From: Paenibacillus sp. L3-i20
GTDB lineage: Bacteria > Bacillota > Bacilli > Paenibacillales > Paenibacillaceae
Length of the DNA stretch: 64,000 nt
Direction of reading: 5' to 3'
NCBI RefSeq assembly: GCF_022180385.2
Contig: NZ_BQME02000002.1
Span: 124,001 to 188,000, forward strand
In this document: in pieces, positions 34,237 through 41,891 of the stretch
Layout: each line of letters starts with the position of its first letter
Numbering within the stretch: position 1 is the first letter of the stretch
Position numbers and translations under genes: made by a program
Notes under the pieces: generated by a model
The model's database searches: none
What the model saw: only the letters and a program-made list of their open reading frames with translations
Told to the model about the DNA's origin: nothing

Positions 34237-35877
34237 ATGACTGCAGAATCGTATCAATTCTCAAGTGCTCAGCCTTTGACAGAAGCATATATTCATCGGA
34301 CGGATTCTCGTATTGATGAACTGTTTGGATTCCATTCTGGTAATGAGAAGGATTGGGAAAAACGTTTCAATTCATTGCGTAGTAACAGTGGTAATCGGGC
34401 ATCTGCGGTAGATGTTGCAAACGTGCTACGTCAATATAATGAGCGGATGAATGCGTCGGAATGTACGATGTCCTCAATATCAGCACTTGCTGAGGGTGCT
34501 CCGGTTGTGGTAGGAGGACAACAAGCAGGTTTATGGACCGGTTCTCTTCTAGTTATACATAAGGCGGTATCGATCATAGGTGCAGCTAAATCAGCAAGCG
34601 AGCAGCTAGGAGTAAAGGTCGTACCCGTATTCTGGATTGCTGGCGAGGATCATGATTGGGATGAAGCCAATCATACGTATATTATTACAGCTGATCAGGA
34701 GCTTAAAAAGTTATCGACAGCTAGGCCCGAAGGACCGCGCACCTCTGTGAGTCGAACGGTTATTTCTCCAGAAAAATGGGAGCAATTAATTGGGGAGCTT
34801 GAGCAAGCATTGCCGCATTCCGAATTCAAGCCGCAGTTACTGGAGAAGCTTGCACAGATGGCGAGGGGATCGCATTCACTATCGGATATGTTTGCACATA
34901 TTCTAAGTCATCTTTTTGGTCATGAAGGATTAGTTCTGCTCGATGCTGATGATCCACTGCTTCGTGAGTTAGAGGCCCCTATGTTCCGTCGTATGCTTGA
35001 GCAGAATGATGAGCTTGAAGCTGCCTATGTATTGGCAAGTGAAGTTGTGAAGGAGCTTGGATTTTCACTGCAAGCCGAAGTTACACCTAGCAGTGCTAAC
35101 CTATTCCTCTTTCATCCTGATAGAGGGGAAGAGCGGGTGCTTCTTCATAAACGTGACGGTCAGTACGGGGACCGTAAAGGGATTTCTTCATGGACGAAGG
35201 AGGAGCTCATTCAGTTAGCAAGTGAAAATCCGCAACAATTTAGCAACAATGTACTTACGCGTCCTCTCATGCAGGACTATCTATTCCCTGTATTAGCGAC
35301 TGTTTTAGGTCCAGGCGAAATTGCATATTGGGCTCTAACAGGTGGAGCTTTCAAAACACTAGGTATGGAGATGCCTATCCTTGTTCCTAGAATGTCCTTT
35401 ACGCTTGTTGAAGGAATTGTTGCAAAAAATATGGCGAAATACGAGCTTACTTTTGCAGATGTGATGGAGCAGTTCGATTCACGTAAAGAGGAATGGCTGA
35501 AGAAGCAAGACAATCTAGCAATTGCGAGCAAATTTGGCGCAGTAAAGACAAGTTTTGAAGAGATGTATTCACCGCTTATTGGTCTTGCTGCATCGATTCA
35601 GCAGGGACTGGCGAAGCTCGGCGACACAAATATGGCAAAAATATTGGAGCAAATCGAATATATGGAGGCTAAAACGATTGATGCTCATAACAAACAGTTT
35701 GAAGCATCAATTAGGCAGCTGGACCGTATTCAATTGTCGATTCATCCTGCCGGCAAGCCGCAGGAACGGGTCATAACGATGGTAGCATATTGGAATCGCT
35801 ATGGCGAAACATGGCTTCAAAGGCTGCTTGAGACGCCTAATAGTCGAACGGGCGGCCATGAAATCGTATATTTATAG
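34237..35877 (+). CDS. bshC: Bacillithiol biosynthesis cysteine-adding enzyme BshC
   Basis: A 546-residue enzyme for the last step of bacillithiol synthesis, joining cysteine to glucosamine-malate. Family landmarks: [21 protein letters not shown] near residue 90, [19 protein letters not shown] near 140, [22 protein letters not shown], and [23 protein letters not shown] near 370. It is the yllA counterpart just upstream of mraZ in Bacillus. I choose the ATG at 34237: AGGAGGT is 13 bases upstream, a little far, but the ATG at 34192 has no site. Two genes (ahcY and a serine hydrolase) now separate it from mraZ. Confidence 0.94.
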   Translation: MTAESYQFSSAQPLTEAYIHRTDSRIDELFGFHSGNEKDWEKRFNSLRSNSGNRASAVDVANVLRQYNERMNASECTMSSISALAEGAPVVVGGQQAGLWTGSLLVIHKAVSIIGAAKSASEQLGVKVVPVFWIAGEDHDWDEANHTYIITADQELKKLSTARPEGPRTSVSRTVISPEKWEQLIGELEQALPHSEFKPQLLEKLAQMARGSHSLSDMFAHILSHLFGHEGLVLLDADDPLLRELEAPMFRRMLEQNDELEAAYVLASEVVKELGFSLQAEVTPSSANLFLFHPDRGEERVLLHKRDGQYGDRKGISSWTKEELIQLASENPQQFSNNVLTRPLMQDYLFPVLATVLGPGEIAYWALTGGAFKTLGMEMPILVPRMSFTLVEGIVAKNMAKYELTFADVMEQFDSRKEEWLKKQDNLAIASKFGAVKTSFEEMYSPLIGLAASIQQGLAKLGDTNMAKILEQIEYMEAKTIDAHNKQFEASIRQLDRIQLSIHPAGKPQERVITMVAYWNRYGETWLQRLLETPNSRTGGHEIVYL

Positions 35878-35921
35878 AAGGTAGTAGTTATTTCAAACAA
35901 AATCGTGGAGGGAACTTAAAT

Positions 35922-37187
35922 ATGAGTACATTGGATAAAAGCATTATTGCCGACCCAACACTTGCGCCAGAAGGTCATTTGAAAATTGATTGGGCGAGTG
36001 CACATATGCCCGTATTGAATCGAATTAAGGAGCAATTCGAGCAAGAGAAACCTTTTCAAGGATTGAAAGTAACGATCTCACTTCATTTGGAAGCAAAGAC
36101 AGCTTATTTGGCGAAAGTCGTTAAAGCTGGCGGAGCCGAAGTTACGATTACAGGCAGTAACCCCCTTTCTACACAAGATGATGTTTGTGCGGCATTAGTT
36201 GAAGACGGAATTACCGTTTTTGCAAAATATAACCCTTCTGCTGCTGAGTTTAAAGCGTTGAATATGAAAGCTCTAGAGTGCAAGCCAGATCTTCTTATCG
36301 ATGATGGCGGCGACTTGGTTTCGCTGCTTCATTCCGATAGCAAAGAAATGGCCGTTAACGTTCGCGGCGGCGCTGAAGAAACGACAACTGGCATAATTCG
36401 TTTGCGGGCGATGGAAAAAGACGGGACATTGAACTTCCCAATGATCGCAGTTAATGATGCTTATTGCAAATATTTGTTCGACAACCGGTATGGAACTGGT
36501 CAATCTGTATTTGATGGCATTAATCGTACAACTAACCTTGTAGTAGCAGGGAAAACGGTTGTTGTTGCCGGCTATGGCTGGTGCGGCAAAGGGGTTGCGA
36601 TGCGTGCGAAGGGTCTTGGCGCTACTGTAATCGTAACGGAAATCGATGCCATCAAAGCGGTTGAAGCTTATATGGACGGATTTGCAGTTATGCCCATGAT
36701 TGAAGCCGCTAAGCTCGGTGATATGTTCGTAACGGTAACAGGAAATCGTGATGTTATCCGCGGCGAGCATTACGAAGTAATGAAAAACGGAGCAATCCTT
36801 TCGAATGCGGGTCACTTTGACGTAGAAGTAAACAAAGTAGAGTTAGAGGCAATGTCCACAAGCAAACGTACTGTTCGACGCAACATCGAAGAGTACAAAT
36901 TGGCAGATGGACGCAGCATCTATTTACTTGCAGAAGGAAGACTTGTAAATCTTGCTGCGGGCGATGGACACCCTGTTGAAATAATGGATATGACGTTTGC
37001 TCTTCAAGCGATGTCTTTGAAATATGTAAATGACCAGTATAAAGCAATTGGCAGTAAAGTAGTTAATGTGCCATATGAGCTGGATGAGCAAGTTGCACGT
37101 CTGAAACTTGAGTCACTCGGCTTCGGAATCGATGCACTAACGAAAGAGCAAGTTGATTACTTGGATAGCTGGGTTGAACACGAATAA
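35922..37187 (+). CDS. ahcY: Adenosylhomocysteinase
   Basis: A 421-residue NAD-dependent enzyme splitting S-adenosylhomocysteine to adenosine and homocysteine in the methyl cycle. Motifs: [43 protein letters not shown], the NAD loop [31 protein letters not shown], and the C-terminal [18 protein letters not shown] tail that completes the partner's NAD site. Most Bacilli, including B. subtilis, use the Pfs-LuxS route instead, so this gene is an accessory trait. A second, truncated copy of its last 64 codons lies 1.3 kb downstream after a serine-hydrolase gene. Confidence 0.96.
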   Translation: MSTLDKSIIADPTLAPEGHLKIDWASAHMPVLNRIKEQFEQEKPFQGLKVTISLHLEAKTAYLAKVVKAGGAEVTITGSNPLSTQDDVCAALVEDGITVFAKYNPSAAEFKALNMKALECKPDLLIDDGGDLVSLLHSDSKEMAVNVRGGAEETTTGIIRLRAMEKDGTLNFPMIAVNDAYCKYLFDNRYGTGQSVFDGINRTTNLVVAGKTVVVAGYGWCGKGVAMRAKGLGATVIVTEIDAIKAVEAYMDGFAVMPMIEAAKLGDMFVTVTGNRDVIRGEHYEVMKNGAILSNAGHFDVEVNKVELEAMSTSKRTVRRNIEEYKLADGRSIYLLAEGRLVNLAAGDGHPVEIMDMTFALQAMSLKYVNDQYKAIGSKVVNVPYELDEQVARLKLESLGFGIDALTKEQVDYLDSWVEHE

Positions 37188-37218
37188 GCACTACAACGCC
37201 ATCATACGTATAAATAAC

Positions 37219-37269
37219 AAATCGCCTTTTGCTGCGCCGATATCCGGCAAGTAGAGGGCGATTTTTTTA
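37219..37269 (+). terminator. Terminator after ahcY
   Basis: AAATCGCC (37219-37226) and GGCGATTT (37257-37264) are followed by a T-run. The right half resembles the terminator at 38686 (21 of 25 bases from GCCG to GGGCG). Confidence 0.85.
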
Positions 37270-37381
37270 TCTTTCCAGCAATTTCGTTAATAAGTGCAAT
37301 AAATCGATGCAATAACACATTTAACATAAAATGAATAATATGTTAGCGTTAAAGAAAAACAATTTAAGGAGTGGGAAAGAT

Positions 37382-38434
37382 TTGAAATTAATATATTTTC
37401 GTTCTGCAATTATCCTTATTGTTCTATTGCTTGGAGGGTGCAGTAAAACACCAACAGAAAGTGTAGAAAGTGTAGAAAGTGTAGAAAGTGTAGGAACTGT
37501 AGATCGTGCAGAGTTTGATAAGCTACATCAGCATATACAAAATGAGCTACCTCAAGTCCGAAGTGTGCTCATATCCCATCAAGACCAACTCATCTTCGAG
37601 AACTATTATGGCGATAGAAAAGAACAATCATTAAACCAAGTACGTTCAGTAACCAAAAGCATTTTGTCTGCGCTAGTAGGCATTGCCATTCATGAAGGGT
37701 TTATTAAAGATATTGAACAAAAGGTAGTAGACTTTTTCCCGGATTACATCAGTGATCAAACAGATCCTTTAGTTAAAGAAATAACGATCAAACATTTGCT
37801 AACGATGACATCTGGAATTCCATATAACTATACACAGTATATGGGGTGGGTGGATTCGGAGAATCCAATAAAAGAAGCATTAGAAAAGAAGTTAATATCT
37901 GAACCTGGAGCCCAATTCGCCTACAATGATCCTGGAAGTCATATCTTGTCAGGCATTATTACGAAAGCTACGGGCATGAATGCAAGTGACTTTGCCAAAA
38001 AACATTTGTTTGATGAATTAAGTATCGATACATATGATTGGCCAACGGATCCCCAAGGCAATAGTTTTGGGGCGGCAGAGCTTACATTAACCGCTAAAGA
38101 TATGCTGAAATTCGGGCAGTTGTTTGAAAATAGAGGAGAGTGGCAAGGGAAGTCGCTTATCCCGACGTCTTGGGTAGATAGTTCAATTGAAGTTCAAGCA
38201 AAGGGTGGAGCTCCGTCAGGCAGTGAATATGGGTATTTATGGTGGGTATCTACTGCAGGTGATTATAAAAGCTTTTATGCGATGGGTTATGGTGGACAAT
38301 TTATTTATATTATCCCTGAACTAAATCTAGTAACTGTTATTACGTCTAGTCTTGAAAGGCATTTCGAAGATAATAAATCGATGGTGGAACAATTTATTTT
38401 ACCTTCAATTTTAAAATCAACATCACTACAATAA
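37382..38434 (+). CDS. Lipoprotein serine hydrolase (beta-lactamase/NylB-like)
   Basis: A 350-residue exported lipoprotein of the class C beta-lactamase fold. The signal peptide KLIYFRSAIILIVLLLGGC ends in a lipobox. A short 9-base tandem repeat encodes an ESV-ESV-ESV linker (37459-37500). Catalytic motifs: SVTKS (Ser-x-x-Lys) and Y-N-D in FAYNDPGSHIL; the YGYLWWVS and MGYGGQFIYIIPELN segments are typical of the 6-aminohexanoate-dimer hydrolase/esterase branch. Substrate unknown; resistance to beta-lactams should not be assumed. The TTG at 37382 is chosen for AAGGAG and because the signal peptide starts there. The gene is flanked by two ahcY 3' ends. Confidence 0.88.
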   Translation: MKLIYFRSAIILIVLLLGGCSKTPTESVESVESVESVGTVDRAEFDKLHQHIQNELPQVRSVLISHQDQLIFENYYGDRKEQSLNQVRSVTKSILSALVGIAIHEGFIKDIEQKVVDFFPDYISDQTDPLVKEITIKHLLTMTSGIPYNYTQYMGWVDSENPIKEALEKKLISEPGAQFAYNDPGSHILSGIITKATGMNASDFAKKHLFDELSIDTYDWPTDPQGNSFGAAELTLTAKDMLKFGQLFENRGEWQGKSLIPTSWVDSSIEVQAKGGAPSGSEYGYLWWVSTAGDYKSFYAMGYGGQFIYIIPELNLVTVITSSLERHFEDNKSMVEQFILPSILKSTSLQ

Positions 38435-38460
38435 TTCCATTCCTCTCTCTTGTGTTAACG

Positions 38461-38655
38461 ACGTTTGCCCTCCAAGCGTTGTCATTAAAATATGTAAACG
38501 ATCATTATAAAGCAATTGGGAGCAAAGTTGTTAATGTTCCATATGAGCTCGATGAGCAGGTTGCACGTTTGAAACTTGAGTCACTTGGCTTTGGCATAGA
38601 TGAATTAACAAAAGAGCAAGTTGACTACTTATACAGCTGGGTAGATCAAGAATAA
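38461..38655 (+). pseudogene. Truncated second copy of ahcY 3' end
   Basis: The last 64 codons of an ahcY gene. By my codon alignment with 36993-37187, 28 of 64 codons differ, 22 of them silently and 6 changing the amino acid. Similarity begins abruptly at ACGTTTGC, 26 bases after the serine-hydrolase stop, and continues weakly into a similar terminator. No start codon or ribosome-binding site fits. The silent-rich divergence means that the copy evolved as part of a working ahcY and was truncated later. Confidence 0.88.
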
Positions 38656-38685
38656 GCAATTAATTAATAACTTGTATAGAAATAT

Positions 38686-38735
38686 AAAACGCCCTTTATT
38701 TAGCCGCTATCAGGCAAATAAAGGGCGTTTTATTA
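38686..38735 (+). terminator. Terminator after truncated ahcY copy
   Basis: A perfect 16-bp stem, AAAACGCCCTTTATTT and AAATAAAGGGCGTTTT. Its loop and right arm resemble the ahcY terminator at 37219. Confidence 0.93.
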
Positions 38736-38867
38736 TGATAATGAAATGAATGGAGTATCGCAAAACATAACGCAACTAATGTTGTAGCATCTAAAACATA
38801 AATGGAAACATTTACAACAATCATTTCGTCTATGAGGTTGATGTGCAGTAAAAAAGGGGGTAGTCCA

Positions 38868-39920
38868 ATGAATAAGCCAGAAGTCAGTGCAATCCTGCCA
38901 TACAGAAAAAAAGGAAAAGGGATTATGCTATCCGTCGTGTGTTTACTTATAACTGTCATTCTCACTGGTTGTTCATTAAGTGGCGACCAAGCATCTGAAG
39001 GTAAGGTGGAATTATTGAGTTCCATCTCTAATGCACCGATTGAAGAAAGATCGATAGAAACGGAATACACAGCAATGGATAGTTCTCAGAGTGTATCCGC
39101 AGAGGAAACAGCTTCAGCGCCGATCACTGGAGTAAGTGGTGGAGCAGCTGATGCAATAGCCTCTAATCTGGGGTTAGCCCAAGGGAAAATTATTTATTCA
39201 GCTAACATCGTAATGGAAGTTAAGGAACTGAAAGAAGCATCGAAAAAAATTAGAGATGCGATTCATTTAAGTGGGGGCTACATATTAGAGTTTAATGATA
39301 ACCGAAATGAGGGCGAAATTGGAGCGCGTTATTCGATAAAGGTGCCTGCCCAGGGTTTTATGTCATTCGTAGATGCTATCTCCCAAATACAGAATAAGCA
39401 TTTTGAGCAAAGCCTTGCAGGAAGGGATGTAACTGAGGAATACGTAGATTTAGAAGCGAGATTAAATGCAAAAAAACTAGTGGAAGAGCGGCTAGTTGTC
39501 ATGATGGAGAAGGCGACTAAAGTAGATGATCTACTTAAATTTTCTACCCAATTAGGTGCGATACAGGAAGAAATTGAGGGCATCAAAGGAAAAATTCGAT
39601 ATTTGGACAATAATGTAGCTTACTCCACTGTTGAGCTTCGAGTAGTACAGACGGACCAGACGCTCCAGTCTGTCAAAGAAGTAAAGGAGAAGAGCTTCGG
39701 AGGTAAGTTGTCGGATACGTTATCAGGAAGCACAAAAGCTGTATTGGCGGCGATTAAGCTATTTATCGTAGTTCTCGTAGCTGCATTACCAGTTTTAGCA
39801 GTTGCGGCCATTGTATTCATTCCGATTAAATTACTAATAAAACGACGCAAATTAAGGCCGGAATCGGCTAGGAATAAGGTCCCAGAGCAACGAATAGAGC
39901 CGTTAGAAAATGATGATTAA
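38868..39920 (+). CDS. DUF4349 lipoprotein
   Basis: A 350-residue envelope protein. A long basic N-region and hydrophobic core end in the lipobox LTGC (about residue 37). The middle has the DUF4349 pattern: KIIYSANIVMEVKELKEASKKI, GGYILEFNDN, YSIKVPAQGFMSFVDAIS, and a coiled coil with DLEARLNAKKLVEERL and LLKFSTQLGAIQEEIEGIKG. A C-terminal transmembrane helix (LFIVVLVAALPVLAVAAIVF) and basic tail follow. Function unknown; the family often lies near anti-sigma-type or stress genes. GGGGGTAG precedes the ATG at 38868; an internal ATG at 38925 is possible. A terminator isolates it from mraZ. Confidence 0.85.
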   Translation: MNKPEVSAILPYRKKGKGIMLSVVCLLITVILTGCSLSGDQASEGKVELLSSISNAPIEERSIETEYTAMDSSQSVSAEETASAPITGVSGGAADAIASNLGLAQGKIIYSANIVMEVKELKEASKKIRDAIHLSGGYILEFNDNRNEGEIGARYSIKVPAQGFMSFVDAISQIQNKHFEQSLAGRDVTEEYVDLEARLNAKKLVEERLVVMMEKATKVDDLLKFSTQLGAIQEEIEGIKGKIRYLDNNVAYSTVELRVVQTDQTLQSVKEVKEKSFGGKLSDTLSGSTKAVLAAIKLFIVVLVAALPVLAVAAIVFIPIKLLIKRRKLRPESARNKVPEQRIEPLENDD

Positions 39921-39937
39921 TAGGATAAAATATTTTT

Positions 39938-39970
39938 AAAAATCCTGCTCCCAGAGCAGGATTTTTATTT
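39938..39970 (+). terminator. Terminator before the dcw cluster
   Basis: AAAAATCCTGCTC and GAGCAGGATTTTT form a 13-bp stem with a 3-nt loop, then ATTTT. Confidence 0.92.
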
Positions 39971-39995
39971 TAGGTGGCGAATTAGTGTATCTAGG

Positions 39996-40041
39996 TGGGG
40001 AAAAGTGGGGCAAAGTGGAGCAATTGGGTAAAGGGGTGGAG
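39996..40041 (+). promoter_or_regulatory. MraZ-type operator (TGGGN direct repeats)
   Basis: TGGGG (39996), TGGGG (40006), TGGAG (40016), TGGGT (40025) and TGGAG (40037) occur at about one helical turn just before mraZ. In other bacteria MraZ represses its own operon through TGGGN repeats spaced by 10 bases; the phasing here fits that rule. Confidence 0.7.
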
Positions 40042-40048
40042 CGAATAT

Positions 40049-40486
40049 ATGTTTATGGGTGAGTATCAACATAGCATTGATGAGAAGGGTAGAATTATTA
40101 TCCCTTCAAAATTTCGCGACTCGCTCGGAACGATATTTGTTGCTACCCGCGGCCTTGATAACTGTTTATTTGTATATCCCATGAGCGAATGGCGTGTTTT
40201 GGAGCAGAAGCTTAAGACATTGCCGCTAATGAAGTCGGACGCTCGTGCGTTCACTCGGTTTTTTTTCTCCGGTGCAACGGAATGCGAACTGGATAAACAG
40301 GGAAGGGTAAATATACCCAACCATTTGCGTGAATACGCCAAGCTTGATAAAGAGGTTATGGTGCTCGGTGTTTCAGGACGAGTGGAAATATGGAGTAAGC
40401 AAACATGGGATGGTTACTACGAGCAATCAGCGCAAGCATTTAACGACATTGCGGAGAAGCTCGTGGATTTCGATTTTAACTTCTAG
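40049..40486 (+). CDS. mraZ: Transcriptional regulator MraZ
   Basis: A 145-residue double-AbrB/SpoVT-fold regulator, first gene of the dcw operon. Both halves carry the [14 protein letters not shown] and [15 protein letters not shown] repeats (about 8-25 and 87-104). It forms ring-shaped oligomers that bind TGGGN repeats, five of which lie directly upstream. The ATG at 40049 is chosen for AAGGGGTGGAG and the family's usual start [11 protein letters not shown]. Confidence 0.96.
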   Translation: MFMGEYQHSIDEKGRIIIPSKFRDSLGTIFVATRGLDNCLFVYPMSEWRVLEQKLKTLPLMKSDARAFTRFFFSGATECELDKQGRVNIPNHLREYAKLDKEVMVLGVSGRVEIWSKQTWDGYYEQSAQAFNDIAEKLVDFDFNF

Positions 40487-40516
40487 ATTGACAACAGGAA
40501 TAGGGAGGACTTTAGC

Positions 40517-41467
40517 GTGTTTCAGCATATCACGGTTTTATTGGAGGAAGCGGTTGACGGATTGGCAATTAAGCCAGACGGTATATACGTCGATTGTACG
40601 CTTGGTGGAGCGGGGCATAGTGAATTAATTGCATCCCGTCTGGGCGCTGGGGGACGTTTGATCGCATTCGACCAGGACGACTGGGCGCTCGACAACGCAC
40701 GCAAAAGACTTGCACCATATATGGATAAAGTGACTCTTGTTAAAAGCAACTTCAGATATCTTGAGCAAGAACTTCGCGGCTGCGATGTACCGTTGAAGGA
40801 CGGCGTGCCGCAAGTTGATGGAATATTGTTCGATCTTGGTGTGTCCAGTCCTCAATTGGACGAAGCAGAACGTGGCTTCAGCTACAACCATGATGCTCCG
40901 CTTGACATGCGGATGGATCGAGAAGGAGATTTGACAGCCCATGAGATTGTTAATACATGGGATGAACGAGATATCGCCCGAATTTTAGATCGTTACGGTG
41001 AAGAGAAATTTGCCAGATCTATTGCTCGGAAAATTATAAAAGCGAGAGAATCAGCACCAGTCGAGAAGACAGGTGAACTCGCTGAAATTATTAAATATGC
41101 GATTCCTGCTGCAACACGGCGTACTGGCGGTCATCCAGCGAAACGTTCTTTTCAAGCACTGCGTATAGCGGTGAACGATGAGCTGGGAGCTGAAGAGGAA
41201 GCATTGGAGCAAGCAGTTAGATGTCTGGCACCCGAAGGGCGGGCGTCGGTCATCACGTTTCACTCCTTAGAGGATCGTATTTGCAAGCAGATCTTCGCGA
41301 AATATGTGGAGAAATGTACTTGCCCATCCGACTTTCCACTTTGTGTGTGTGGAAACAAAGGAATAGTGAAGCTAATTAATCGCAAGCCGATTTTGCCAAG
41401 TGAAAGAGAGCTTGAACTCAATTCTCGCGCCAGATCAGCGAAGCTTAGAGTAGCAGAAAAATTGTAA
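40517..41467 (+). CDS. rsmH: 16S rRNA m4C1402 methyltransferase RsmH
   Basis: A 316-residue SAM enzyme that N4-methylates C1402 in the decoding centre of 16S rRNA (formerly MraW). Motifs: [13 protein letters not shown] start, the SAM loop [30 protein letters not shown], the MDMR-like LDMRMD, and [13 protein letters not shown]. The GTG start has AGGGAGG nine bases upstream. It sits between mraZ and ftsL, the standard order. Confidence 0.96.
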   Translation: MFQHITVLLEEAVDGLAIKPDGIYVDCTLGGAGHSELIASRLGAGGRLIAFDQDDWALDNARKRLAPYMDKVTLVKSNFRYLEQELRGCDVPLKDGVPQVDGILFDLGVSSPQLDEAERGFSYNHDAPLDMRMDREGDLTAHEIVNTWDERDIARILDRYGEEKFARSIARKIIKARESAPVEKTGELAEIIKYAIPAATRRTGGHPAKRSFQALRIAVNDELGAEEEALEQAVRCLAPEGRASVITFHSLEDRICKQIFAKYVEKCTCPSDFPLCVCGNKGIVKLINRKPILPSERELELNSRARSAKLRVAEKL

Positions 41468-41481
41468 GAGGGGGATATCTA

Positions 41482-41883
41482 GTGGCGTACGTAAATGGTA
41501 ATCTGGCGCTTCAACCGAAGCGAAAACCGCAGCAAAAGCAGGTCATTCGGGAAACAAAACGGACTTTGGTCAAGCGCAAGTCTTTGCCAGTACAGGAGAA
41601 GCTTCTTTATTTGTTCACAGTATTGATCTGCGTTGTTGTGGCCGGAATAATTATTTTTCGGTATGCACAAATCTACGATATGAATCTCCAGATCAAAAAG
41701 ATGAACGCAGAATACCATGCTATGAATATCGAAGTAGAAGATCTTAAGAAGCAAGTTGAGATGTTGGGTGATCCAGAACGGATTCGAAAAATGGCTGAGC
41801 TGCAAGGGATGGTAAGCAACCTGGAAGGCGGCATTACAGTGAATAAAGGCGAGATCGATCCGAAAACAGCCATGCGTGAATAA
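41482..41883 (+). CDS. ftsL: Cell division protein FtsL
   Basis: A 133-residue bitopic division protein: a basic cytoplasmic N-terminus, one transmembrane helix (LLYLFTVLICVVVAGIIIF, about 35-53), and a periplasmic-side coiled coil (MNLQIKKMNAEYHAMNIEVEDL). FtsL links DivIC/DivIB with PBP2B at the septum. Identity rests on this topology and the position between rsmH and pbpB, since FtsL sequences diverge. Start GTG with GAGGGGG upstream. It ends 8 bases before pbpB. Confidence 0.88.
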   Translation: MAYVNGNLALQPKRKPQQKQVIRETKRTLVKRKSLPVQEKLLYLFTVLICVVVAGIIIFRYAQIYDMNLQIKKMNAEYHAMNIEVEDLKKQVEMLGDPERIRKMAELQGMVSNLEGGITVNKGEIDPKTAMRE

Positions 41884-41891
41884 GGTGGGAT

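Noticed and set aside
37382..38434. Antibiotic-resistance beta-lactamase.
   Set aside because: It has the SxxK fold but its C-terminal motifs resemble the NylB/esterase branch; resistance activity cannot be claimed from sequence.
37188..38868. Mobile element carrying the serine hydrolase.
   Set aside because: No transposase or integrase, no terminal inverted repeats and no target-site duplication; the duplicated ahcY end fits homologous recombination better.
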